This document shows positions 44,241 through 51,234 of a stretch of 64,000 nucleotides of DNA, piece after piece. The position numbers and the translations under genes are program-made. The notes under the pieces are model-generated. The model searched no databases. It saw only the letters and a program-made list of their open reading frames with translations, and was not told the DNA's origin. Origin of the DNA: Streptomyces verrucosisporus (GTDB lineage Bacteria; Actinomycetota; Actinomycetes; Streptomycetales; Streptomycetaceae); assembly GCF_017114865.1 (NCBI RefSeq), contig NZ_JADEYH010000006.1, positions 1 to 64,000 on the forward strand. Reading direction: 5' to 3'. Position 1 is the first letter of the stretch, and every line of letters begins with the position of its first letter.

Positions 44241-45094
44241 CGCGCGGTTCCGTACCCGCGTTCGCCCCGCGCCCGTCCGGCGCCGGGAGGCCCCGCGAAG
44301 GCCTGGGCGATGGAGAGCCAGCCCTCGGCTCCGGCGCCGGTGGCACGCAGGGCGGTGTCGTCGCGGTGCACGCGCCGGGTGACGAGCAGGCAGAAGTCCA
44401 GCGCGGGTCCGCTCACGCGCTGCGGGGCGTCGGCGGGTCCGTACGTCCACAGCTCGCCGGGGCCGCCGGCGGCCGCCGGGGGCGGGGTGAGTTCGACGCG
44501 GAACGGCTCGGCGGGCGGCTCCAGTCCGTTCACCAGATGGGCGAAGTCCCGGGTCCGCACGCCGAGCCGGGCGACATGGCGCAGCCGGGCGGTCGGCTCG
44601 CGCCGCACGCCGAGCGCCCCGGCGACGTCCTCACCGTGCGCCCACGTCTCCATCAGCCGGGCCGTGGCCATGCCGACGGGGCTCATCGGCGGCCCGTACC
44701 AGGGGACGCGGCGCCTGCCCGGGTGCCCGGCCAGTTCCGAAAGCGCACCGGCGAGCCTCCGCCGCCCCGCGCGCCACAGTGCCAGCAGCGCGCCGGGCGG
44801 CAGCGCGGCGCCGCGGCGGGCTCCGTCGTCGACGTAGGTGTCCACGGCCGCCGGGGCCGAGAACGCCGCCTCGGCCTCCCGCCGGAACCCCTCGGGATCG
44901 CGGGCGGCGAGCAGGGCGCGCTCGTCGGTCCAGGCCAGGTGGGCGATCTGGTGGGCGACGGTCCAGCCGGGTGCCGAGGTGGCGGCCGTCCACCGCTCAT
45001 CGGCCTTCCCGGCCAGGGGGGCGACGAGCGCGTCCAGCTCCTCGCCCTCGCGCCGCAGGTCATCCAGCACCTCGTCCGCAGCCGTGCCCGGCAT
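44237..45094 (-). CDS. TIGR03084-like DinB-fold protein
   Basis: 285 residues. DDLRREGEELDALVAPLAGKADERWTAATSAPGWTVAHQIAHLAWTDERALLAARDPEGFRRE resembles the mycothiol-dependent maleylpyruvate isomerase/DinB four-helix bundle. WYGPPMSPVGMATARLMETWAHGEDVAGALG gives the second set of conserved His/Glu metal ligands. The second half is a mixed domain. First gene of the operon, with GGGAGAG before the ATG, and overlapping the AtuA-like gene (GTGA). A mycothiol-linked or metal-binding role is possible; the actual reaction is unknown. Confidence 0.85.
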   Translation of the reverse strand: MPGTAADEVLDDLRREGEELDALVAPLAGKADERWTAATSAPGWTVAHQIAHLAWTDERALLAARDPEGFRREAEAAFSAPAAVDTYVDDGARRGAALPPGALLALWRAGRRRLAGALSELAGHPGRRRVPWYGPPMSPVGMATARLMETWAHGEDVAGALGVRREPTARLRHVARLGVRTRDFAHLVNGLEPPAEPFRVELTPPPAAAGGPGELWTYGPADAPQRVSGPALDFCLLVTRRVHRDDTALRATGAGAEGWLSIAQAFAGPPGAGRARGERGYGTAR

Positions 45095-45340
45095 GCCGCT
45101 CTCCCTCACCTCGGCCGTGTGGGCTTCCCCGTCCGGTGAGCGTGACAGGGACGACAGAAACAAGCAAGCACGCATGCATGGTTTTCTGCGGCCGCACTGC
45201 CGGCACCGGACGGGGACACGCGGTGGGCCGGGGAACAGATGCCCCGCCGACGGGGTTCCGCAGGAAGCCGCCCGGTCCTCACCGGGCCGGCACGAGGCGG
45301 CCGCCGGCCGCTCCGACCGACGGAAACGGAAGGGCGAGCG

Positions 45341-46003
45341 ATGAAGATCGGCATCATCGGCGCGGGCAACATCGGCGGCAACCTGACCAGGCGGCTGACC
45401 GCACTCGGCCACGAGGTGTCGGTGGCGAACTCGCGCGGACCGCACACCCTCACCGAACTGGCCCAGGAGACCGGAGCCACCCCCGTGACCGCCGCCGAGG
45501 CGGCACGCGGCGCGGAGATCGTGGTGGTCACCGTCCCGCTGAAGGCCGTGCCCGACCTGCCCTCCGGGCTGCTCGACGGGGCCGCGCCCGGGGTGGCCGT
45601 CATCGACACGGGCAACTACTACCCGCGGCAGCGCGACGGCCGGATCGACGCCATCGAGGACGAGGGACTGACCGAGAGCCGCTGGACCGAGCGGCAGATC
45701 GGCCACCCGGTCGTCAAGGCGTTCAACGGCACCTACGCCCAGGACATCGTCGACAGGCCGCGCCCCGCGGGCGATCCCGGACGCATGGCCCTGCCGGTGG
45801 CCGGGGACGACGAGGGCGCCAAGCGCCGTGTGCGGGACCTCGTCGAGGAGATGGGCTTCGACACCGTCGACGCGGGCGGCATCGACGACTCCTGGCGCCA
45901 GCAGCCCGGCACGCCCGTGTACGGACTGCGGGCCGGCGCCGGGGAGGTCGCCGCCGCGCTGGCCGAGGCGTCCCCGGAGCGGCCGGACGACTTCCGTGCC
46001 TGA
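45341..46003 (+). CDS. F420-dependent NADP reductase-like / NADP-binding oxidoreductase
   Basis: 220 residues. MKIGIIGAGNIGGNLTRRLTALGHEVSVANSRG is a Rossmann motif with an Asn/Ser-Arg pair typical of NADP binding in the F420H2:NADP oxidoreductase family. IVVVTVPLKAVPDLP, VIDTGNYYPRQRDG and GHPVVKAFNGTYAQDIVDRPRPAGDPGRMALPVAGDD continue the fold. It might move electrons between F420 and NADP, but many relatives are uncharacterised. AAGGGCGAG precedes the ATG. Divergent from the acyl-CoA operon. Confidence 0.85.
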   Translation: MKIGIIGAGNIGGNLTRRLTALGHEVSVANSRGPHTLTELAQETGATPVTAAEAARGAEIVVVTVPLKAVPDLPSGLLDGAAPGVAVIDTGNYYPRQRDGRIDAIEDEGLTESRWTERQIGHPVVKAFNGTYAQDIVDRPRPAGDPGRMALPVAGDDEGAKRRVRDLVEEMGFDTVDAGGIDDSWRQQPGTPVYGLRAGAGEVAAALAEASPERPDDFRA

Positions 46004-46086
46004 CGCCGCGCCGCGCCGGGGGCCGGGGCTGGGGCGGGGCGGGGAGACCGGTACGCCACGGGCCGGGCTCCCCGCGCCGGGGGCCG

Positions 46087-47001
46087 TCAGCCCTCCCCGT
46101 CCCGCTCCCCGGCCTCGCGTCCGCCCGCAGCCCTCCTCTCCTCCGTCTTCCCTTCCCTCCGCCGCCCCGCCCGCCTGCCCGCCTTCTCCGGCTCCTCGCG
46201 CTGCGGCCCGTTCGCGGCCATACCCGCCGCCGTCGGCATGAAGTCGCTGAGCAGTTCGTGGGTCTCGCGCACCAGGGGCCGCAGCAGGCGGAAGCGGGTC
46301 AGGGATATCGCGCGGGCGACGATCGGCGCCACGCGCTCGGCCAGGCGGCGGCTGTTGGCCGAGCCCTCGGAACGGTCGTAGACCCAGAACAGGACCATGC
46401 CCATCTGCTGGAGCCAGAGCAACCGGGGCAACTGCTCGGCGAGTTCGGGATCGTAGGCGGTGTCCGCACCCGCCAGGGCCCTGCGGTGGACCTCGATCGA
46501 CGCCTCCCGCGGGCCCTCGGACTCCGCGGAGAAGGGGCTGAGCGGACTGTCGGGGTCGGCGGCGTTCTTGAAGAACTGGGCCGCGAACTCGTGATAAGGC
46601 TCGGCGATGTCCAGCCAGGTGAGGAGGACCCCGCGGATGCGTGCCGCGAGGTCCCTCTCGCCGTCCAGGACGGCCTCGGCGGCCGCCTGGTGCTGCTCGG
46701 TGATCCGGTCGTAGAAGCCCTGGATCAGGTGCTCCTTGCTGCCGAAGTAGTAGTACGCGTTGCCGACGGAGACTCCGGCCTCCTGGGCGATGGCGCGCAT
46801 CGTCGTACGGTCGTAGCCGCGCTCGCGGAACAGGCGCAGGGCGGTCTCCAGGATGAGGGCCCGCGTCTGCTCGCTCCTGGGCCGCCGGGCGGGCCCGGCG
46901 GCCTTCTCCGGCTCGCCCCGCCTCCCGGCTCCGGGGGCCGCGGTGGGCTCGGAGGAGCCGGCCGCGGCGTCCTCGCGTACGGATCTCGGTGCTGCTTCCA
47001 C
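46087..47001 (-). CDS. TetR-family regulator
   Basis: 304 residues from GTG at 47001. An N-terminal ~45-residue Ala/Pro/Arg-rich extension precedes the helix-turn-helix RSEQTRALILETALRLFRERGYDRTTMRAIAQEAGVSVGNAYYYFGSKEHLIQGFYDRI. The large ligand domain contains YHEFAAQFFKNAADPDSPLSPFS. The C-terminal ~45 residues are a very charged Arg/Glu tail. It lies 10 bases after the DCC gene, so it is the third gene of a membrane protein-DCC-TetR operon and probably autoregulates through the TTGAAC-N2-GTTCAA operators at that operon's promoter. Confidence 0.88.
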   Translation of the reverse strand: MEAAPRSVREDAAAGSSEPTAAPGAGRRGEPEKAAGPARRPRSEQTRALILETALRLFRERGYDRTTMRAIAQEAGVSVGNAYYYFGSKEHLIQGFYDRITEQHQAAAEAVLDGERDLAARIRGVLLTWLDIAEPYHEFAAQFFKNAADPDSPLSPFSAESEGPREASIEVHRRALAGADTAYDPELAEQLPRLLWLQQMGMVLFWVYDRSEGSANSRRLAERVAPIVARAISLTRFRLLRPLVRETHELLSDFMPTAAGMAANGPQREEPEKAGRRAGRRREGKTEERRAAGGREAGERDGEG

Positions 47002-47011
47002 ACGGGTGAGC

Positions 47012-47572
47012 CTAATCGGGCGCCGGACAGTCTCCCCCGCAGGCCGGGGGGAGGGAGGAGGCCGGAGCCCGGCCGGTGAAGGTCCAGCCCGTGCCGGGGT
47101 CGTAACTCCATCCGTCGTCCGCGCGGTAGGCCGTCCCGCCCCAGCCGCCCTCCCGGTCGCCGTCCCCGTCCGGCCCCCGCACCGCTCGCCGGTACTTCGC
47201 CGCGGCGAGCACCGCCGCGCGCGCCAGCGGTGCGCCCGCCGGAGTGCTGAGCCGGTGGGCCGCGGACCGGTACCCGGCCAGGGCCCACAGGCACACGATC
47301 CAGGCGGCCGGCCCGCGGTAGACCTGTCCCCCGTCCCCCACGACCGTGATCTCCTCCAGGGTGCGGCCGTGGTCGAGCCCCGGCAGCCTGCGCCGCGCCT
47401 CGTCCGAGCCGGCGGGCACCAGATCGAGGGGGACGAGTTTGCGCTGCCGCGCAAGCCAGTCGCGGATGTGCCGGCACAGCGGGCAGCCCGCGTCGTACAG
47501 CACCGTCAGCCGGCGTACCGGGGCGCCCCGGTGCCCGGCGGCCGTTCCCGTCACGCCCGCCACGTCCGTCAC
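47012..47572 (-). CDS. Thiol-disulfide oxidoreductase-like DCC-family protein
   Basis: 186 residues. RLTVLYDAGCPLCRHIRDWLARQRKLVPLDLVPA holds the D-x-x-C-x-x-C motif (DAGCPLC) of the DCC family, a thioredoxin-like fold. GLDHGRTLEEITVVGDGGQVYRGPAAWIVCLWAL matches the family's second half. The C-terminal ~55 residues are a Gly/Tyr/Trp-rich extension (WSYDPGTGWTFTG). GTGA overlap with the membrane protein gene. It may use disulfide chemistry with its membrane partner. Substrate unknown. Confidence 0.88.
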   Translation of the reverse strand: MTDVAGVTGTAAGHRGAPVRRLTVLYDAGCPLCRHIRDWLARQRKLVPLDLVPAGSDEARRRLPGLDHGRTLEEITVVGDGGQVYRGPAAWIVCLWALAGYRSAAHRLSTPAGAPLARAAVLAAAKYRRAVRGPDGDGDREGGWGGTAYRADDGWSYDPGTGWTFTGRAPASSLPPACGGDCPAPD

Positions 47573-47976
47573 GCCCCGGCGGCCGGAGCGGTCCAGCCCT
47601 GCGGCGGCACCGGGGGCGTCTGCTCCCGCTCCATCGCGCCCCGCCGCCGGATCCGGTTCAGCACGTAGACGTTCCCCAGGTGCAGCACGCCGAGGACCAG
47701 CAGCACCACGCCCAGTTGCCTCGACAGCGCCTCGAACACACCCCTGGTGTCGTGAACCGGGGCCCCGACCCGCAGGTACAGGGCGACGAAGCCGAGGTTG
47801 ACGAGGTAGAACCCGACCACCAGCAGGTGGTTCACGGCGTCCGCGAGCTTCTCGTTCCCGCACAGGACGTCCTCCAGGAAGATCTGCCCGTTCCTGCTGA
47901 GCGTGCGTGCCACCCAGACCGTCAGACCGATGCTGACGGCCAGGTAGACGACATACGTGACCACGGTGAGATCCAT
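47569..47976 (-). CDS. Small membrane protein coupled to DCC protein
   Basis: 135 residues with three membrane helices: VVTYVVYLAVSIGLTVWVA, LLVVGFYLVNLGFVALYLRV and LGVVLLVLGVLHLGNVYVL. Between the first two is a soluble segment with one Cys (DVLCGNEKLADAVNHL). The tail is Pro-rich and probably cytoplasmic or external. GAAGGGG precedes the ATG. First gene of the operon, with a strong promoter and two operators upstream. No family recognised with confidence. Confidence 0.82.
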   Translation of the reverse strand: MDLTVVTYVVYLAVSIGLTVWVARTLSRNGQIFLEDVLCGNEKLADAVNHLLVVGFYLVNLGFVALYLRVGAPVHDTRGVFEALSRQLGVVLLVLGVLHLGNVYVLNRIRRRGAMEREQTPPVPPQGWTAPAAGA

Positions 47977-48001
47977 GCCCCGCCCCTTCGTGAAGCGCTC
48001 T

Positions 48002-48015
48002 TTGAACGTGTTCAA
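48002..48015. promoter_or_regulatory. Operator TTGAACGTGTTCAA (downstream site)
   Basis: Near-perfect TTGAAC-N2-GTTCAA palindrome about 17 bases after the predicted -10 of the membrane protein-DCC-TetR promoter, where a repressor would block elongation. Same sequence, reverse orientation, as the site at 48047-48060. Confidence 0.75.
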
Positions 48016-48031
48016 AAATCTGCTGCCATGG

Positions 48032-48060
48032 ACTGTAGACCTGTTTTTGAACACGTTCAA
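48032..48060 (-). promoter_or_regulatory. Predicted promoter of the membrane protein-DCC-TetR operon with overlapping operator
   Basis: On the minus strand TTGAAC (48055-48060) is followed after 17 bases by TACAGT (48032-48037). The -35 element lies within the second operator TTGAACACGTTCAA (48047-48060). Start of transcription would fall near 48025. Confidence 0.6.
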
Positions 48061-48241
48061 GTCCGTTGCCCGGCAAGGAGGATGGGGCCGGAGGCCCTCT
48101 TCGGCAGGTGGCGCGCGGCGCCCCGTCCCGAGTGCCTGACGCACGGAGGGCGGCGGATGCGCCATCGTGGGCGGCGGCGCCTTTCGCACCGGTGCGGCGC
48201 GGAGGGCGGTCCGCGCCGGACCTGCCGAAGGAGAAGAGGCC

Positions 48242-48694
48242 GTGAAGAGGATCGTCGCCCGGATCTGGCACCGCATCGGCGGCCCGCTGCAGTGGCGTCT
48301 GCTGTGGCTGGCCAACCCGAAGTTCATGGTGGGCGTCACCGGCGTCGTACGCGATGCGGACGGCAACGTGCTCCTGCTGCGGCACCGCATGTGGCGCGAG
48401 GACCGCCCGTGGGGCCTGCCGACGGGCTATGCGAAGAAGGGCGAGACCTTCCAGGAGACCGTCGTCCGCGAGGTGCGCGAGGAGACCGGACTCGACGTGC
48501 GCGTCGGCGAACTCGTCCGTCTCACCAGCGGGTACCGGCTGCGGGCGGAGGTGGCCTACGAGGCCCGGCTCACCGGCGGCACCCTCCGGGCCGATCCCCT
48601 CGAGATCCTGGAGGCGAGGTGGTTCGCGCCCGGAGACCTGCCCGAGGGGCTGCAGGATTCCCACCGGTCGCTGATCGGAAGCGGGTCCGGCTGA
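48242..48694 (+). CDS. NUDIX hydrolase
   Basis: 150 residues from a GTG with GAAGGAG. The Nudix box GYAKKGETFQETVVREVREETGLDV fits GX5EX7REUXEEXGU. It hydrolyses nucleoside diphosphates linked to another group; substrate unknown. The N-terminal ~25 residues are Arg/Leu/Trp-rich (IVARIWHRIGGPLQWRLLWLANPKF) and may make a membrane or protein contact. It diverges from the DCC operon and is followed by a long terminator. Confidence 0.9.
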   Translation: MKRIVARIWHRIGGPLQWRLLWLANPKFMVGVTGVVRDADGNVLLLRHRMWREDRPWGLPTGYAKKGETFQETVVREVREETGLDVRVGELVRLTSGYRLRAEVAYEARLTGGTLRADPLEILEARWFAPGDLPEGLQDSHRSLIGSGSG

Positions 48695-48699
48695 TCCGG

Positions 48700-48749
48700 C
48701 CGCCCCGCTTCGCACCCCGGACCGCGGTCCGGGGTGCGAAGCGGGGCGG
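48700..48749. terminator. Long terminator hairpin after the NUDIX gene
   Basis: Perfect 50-base palindrome with two 25-base arms centred at 48724/48725, ending just before the next small gene. Confidence 0.88.
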
Positions 48750-48760
48750 TCCGGTCCACG

Positions 48761-48991
48761 ATGGAAGGCGTGACCGACGAGAAGCCGTCGCGGCCCCCGA
48801 TCATCGTCTGGGGCGTGACACACGGGGACCGGCCGTTCCGCACGGTCCAGCTCGGTGACGGGACGGTCGGCCTGGCCCACGACATCACCGACGTGGTCCG
48901 GCTGGCGTACGACGCGGGGCTGAGTCCGGTGGACCTGGACGACCCGGCCACCGTGCGGTGGGTGGGCGGGGACAAGTACACCTGGACCTGA
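48761..48991 (+). CDS. Small protein of unknown function
   Basis: 76 residues. IIVWGVTHGDRPFRTVQLGDGTVGLAHDITDVVRLAYDAGLSPVDLDDPATVRWVGGDKYTW has a protein-like composition with Asp-rich beta segments and no membrane helix. A GTG nine bases downstream is an alternative start; neither has a good ribosome site. It may be transcribed from within the palindrome region. No family recognised. Confidence 0.6.
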   Translation: MEGVTDEKPSRPPIIVWGVTHGDRPFRTVQLGDGTVGLAHDITDVVRLAYDAGLSPVDLDDPATVRWVGGDKYTWT

Positions 48992-49024
48992 GCCGCCGTC
49001 CCGCTCCGGCAGCCAGGCGCCGCC

Positions 49025-49339
49025 TCACACGTCGTGGCCCCGGGCGGCGAGCCACCGGTGGACCGCGGCCTTGTCGGCCACGCTGACGTGCGCGGGCCCC
49101 TGCCTGGAAGGCCCCTCGTCCTCGTTGAACCCGGTGTCGGTGACCCGGGCCGTCACCCAGTCGGCCAGTTCCCTCGCGCCGTCGGAGGACAGGCGGCCCT
49201 GTTCCCACTCCTGCCGGGCCCGCCCGGCCGCCTCCGCATCATGGCGGGCGGCCTCCTCCAGCCAGACCGGTACCAGGCGCCGGACGGCCTGTTCGTCCGC
49301 CGGGTCGCCGGCGGGGGGTGTGCTCGGTGAATCGTTCAT
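49025..49339 (-). CDS. Small acidic protein of unknown function
   Basis: 104 residues, mostly helical: VRRLVPVWLEEAARHDAEAAGRARQEWEQGRLSSDGARELADWVTARVTDTGF. The end (ADKAAVHRWLAARGHDV) is a possible small capping helix. No Cys, no signal peptide. Ribosome site is weak. Function unknown. Confidence 0.65.
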   Translation of the reverse strand: MNDSPSTPPAGDPADEQAVRRLVPVWLEEAARHDAEAAGRARQEWEQGRLSSDGARELADWVTARVTDTGFNEDEGPSRQGPAHVSVADKAAVHRWLAARGHDV

Positions 49340-49427
49340 GTTCCGACGTGTGACCGGCCGGGCCGGATGCCATGCCCGATTCGCCCCTCCATGCCCCGGC
49401 AGGGTCAGCGCGGGGACCGGCGGGGAG

Positions 49428-49625
49428 TCAGCGGGGAAGGGTGCCGGCGCCGGCGCCCGGGTTCGTCTCCGGAGCCCGCCACCGCACGGTCCGTGCCGCC
49501 GGCCGCCTCCGGCCGGCGAGGTGGTCCAGCAGCCACACGGTGCCGTTCAGGCCCCAAGTGAGCAGGGCGAGGGCGGCGATGGGCGCGACCACCAGGCCGA
49601 GGATGAGAACGACGGTTTCCGTCAC
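49428..49625 (-). CDS. Small single-pass membrane protein
   Basis: 65 residues from a GTG with AGGAGG, the clearest evidence that it is translated. A hydrophobic stretch VVLILGLVVAPIAALALLTWG (~5-25), then GTVWLLDHLAGRRR, may be one long or two short helices, followed by a basic, Pro/Gly-rich cytoplasmic tail. No family recognised. Confidence 0.65.
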   Translation of the reverse strand: MTETVVLILGLVVAPIAALALLTWGLNGTVWLLDHLAGRRRPAARTVRWRAPETNPGAGAGTLPR

Positions 49626-49746
49626 GGTGCCTCCTGAAACAACCGAACCGGGCTGTCATCGACCGGTGCCCCGTACGGAGGAGAACACTCCTGCCGGCTC
49701 GCGTCCGCCTCGGCCGTGCCTCGCGGCGCGGTCGCGGCCGGGGGCG

Positions 49747-50166
49747 TCACCCGGGCTGGTCGCTGTCCTTCAGGGAGCCCCAGCCGTGCCAGCGGTCGAC
49801 CTCGATCCAGGCGCTGACGCGGCGGCGGTCCCGCCGCGGATACGGCTCGCCCAGGTAGTGGCGGGCCAGCCGGTCGATGTCGGCGAGCTCCGGGTCGTCG
49901 AGGATCTCGGCCACCCGGCCGATGAGGCTGACGTGCGTGTACCAGTTGCCCTCGTCGAGCACGGTGAGGGTGACACGGGGATCGTCGCGCACGTGCCGCA
50001 GCCGTTTGCGGGCCTCGTCCATGTTGACCAGCACCCGGCCGTCCTCCCACAGGTACCAGGTGGCGGTGGACACCGGCTGGCCGTCCGGCCGCAGGGTCGT
50101 GATGACGGCCGGGTTGGCCTTCTTCAGCATGGTCACGGCCGCTTCGGGGAGCGGTGGCTTCGACAT
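49747..50166 (-). CDS. PPOX-class flavin/F420-binding protein
   Basis: 139 residues with GAGGAG before the ATG. Split-barrel fold: NPAVITTLRPDGQPVSTATWYLWEDGRVLVNMDEARKRLRHVRDDPRVTLTVLDEGNWYTHVSLIGRVAEILDDPELADIDRLARHYLGEPYP. This matches the pyridoxamine-phosphate oxidase-like group common in actinobacteria, many of which bind F420. It may act as a reductase or F420-dependent enzyme; substrate unknown. Confidence 0.88.
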   Translation of the reverse strand: MSKPPLPEAAVTMLKKANPAVITTLRPDGQPVSTATWYLWEDGRVLVNMDEARKRLRHVRDDPRVTLTVLDEGNWYTHVSLIGRVAEILDDPELADIDRLARHYLGEPYPRRDRRRVSAWIEVDRWHGWGSLKDSDQPG

Positions 50167-50320
50167 GGGTGGCACTCCTCGGCACATCGCTGCACGTCGC
50201 TGTACGCCGTCGTACGTCATTCGACCGGCATGTCTCCGCCCAGCATCACACACCGCCGGCGCCGAACGCGGGAGCACGCACTCCGCGCGGGCGGCGTCGC
50301 GCCACCGCCCGCGGGGCGCC

Positions 50321-50692
50321 TCAGGCCCGGGCGGCGCGGGTGCGGAAGCGGCGCAGCACGGCGCTGAGGACCCCGGCGTTGACCACGGCGGCCAGGCAGA
50401 CCAGGCCGAGCAGGAGCACCGCTCCCACGGGACCGTCCGGCAGCGGCACGGCGAGGGCGAGCAGGCTGGTCGGGGCGGTGGCCGCCACGGGCCACACCCC
50501 TGCCAGCGAGGCGTCCTCGTGCGGGACGAACGCCGCGTCCAGCGCGGCCCACAGCACCAGCGCGGCGCACACCGCCAGATAGATCCGGGCGGGCCGGTTG
50601 TCCGCGATGCCCGAGATCCGTGCGGGGATCCGCCCCCTGCCGCTCCCGTCCCCGTCGCCCCGCGTGCCATCGTGCACGGCCATTTCGCTCAC
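50321..50692 (-). CDS. SCO4225-like membrane protein
   Basis: 123 residues. Two to three hydrophobic helices: YLAVCAALVLWAALDAAF, WPVAATAPTSLLALAVPL and AVLLLGLVCLAAVVNAGVL, with the conserved HEDASLAGV motif between helices one and two. The N-terminus is a Gly/Asp-rich cytoplasmic segment. A similar protein is encoded by the divergent gene at 50842, and the two share the HEDAS(L/M)AGV motif. GTG start at 50692; an ATG nine bases downstream with AGGTGAG is also possible. Confidence 0.8.
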   Translation of the reverse strand: MSEMAVHDGTRGDGDGSGRGRIPARISGIADNRPARIYLAVCAALVLWAALDAAFVPHEDASLAGVWPVAATAPTSLLALAVPLPDGPVGAVLLLGLVCLAAVVNAGVLSAVLRRFRTRAARA

Positions 50693-50841
50693 CTGTCTCT
50701 TCCGTCCCGCTCGTCGTCCGCCGCCCTCGTGCCGCGCGTTCCACGAGGGTTCGCGGCGCCCGGCGGCCGGTGGGCCGCTGTGCCGAAGGCGGAGCGGCGG
50801 GAACGGGACACGGGGGCGGGCATACGGGGGGGGTGGGGCGT

Positions 50842-51234
50842 ATGGACCGCGCAGGACACCGGCGGCGTGTGCGGCGCGTCGCCTCGGCCTTGGCCGGGAC
50901 GCGGGCCGCCCGCGCCTATCTGGCGGTGTGCGGCGCCCTGCTGATATGGGGGTCGGCGGACGCCTTCCTCGTGAGCCACGAGGACGCCTCCATGGCGGGG
51001 GTCCTTCCTCTGCCGGCCACCGTGCCGCTGAGTGTGCTGCTTCTCCTGGTGCCCTGGAAGGGGATCTTCGCCTATGTGTCGGTCGTCGTCGTGAGCGCCC
51101 TGGCGAACGCCGCCCTGGTCAACTGGTGCGTCCGTGCCGGGGCGGGCCGGGCGGAGCACTGGTGGCACCCGTTGAGCCGGCGCCCCGCCCGGGACCGGTA
51201 CCCCGGTGGCCGGGGGGACCGGCTCAGTAGGTGA
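50842..51234 (+). CDS. SCO4225-like membrane protein, paralogue
   Basis: 130 residues. YLAVCGALLIWGSADAFLV, HEDASMAGVLPLPATVPLSVLLLLVPW and GIFAYVSVVVVSALANAALVNWCV parallel the helices of the divergent protein at 50321-50692. Differences are concentrated in the loop before the third helix and in the longer Arg/Trp-rich tail. The two are duplicates separated by 149 bases. The 3' end overlaps the convergent S66 peptidase gene by 11 bases. Function unknown. Confidence 0.8.
   Translation: MDRAGHRRRVRRVASALAGTRAARAYLAVCGALLIWGSADAFLVSHEDASMAGVLPLPATVPLSVLLLLVPWKGIFAYVSVVVVSALANAALVNWCVRAGAGRAEHWWHPLSRRPARDRYPGGRGDRLSR

Noticed and set aside
46039..46075. GCGGGGAG/CTCCCCGC hairpin between the oxidoreductase and tetR genes as a terminator
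   Set aside because: Stem of eight bases with a 21-base loop in very GC-rich DNA; too weak to claim.
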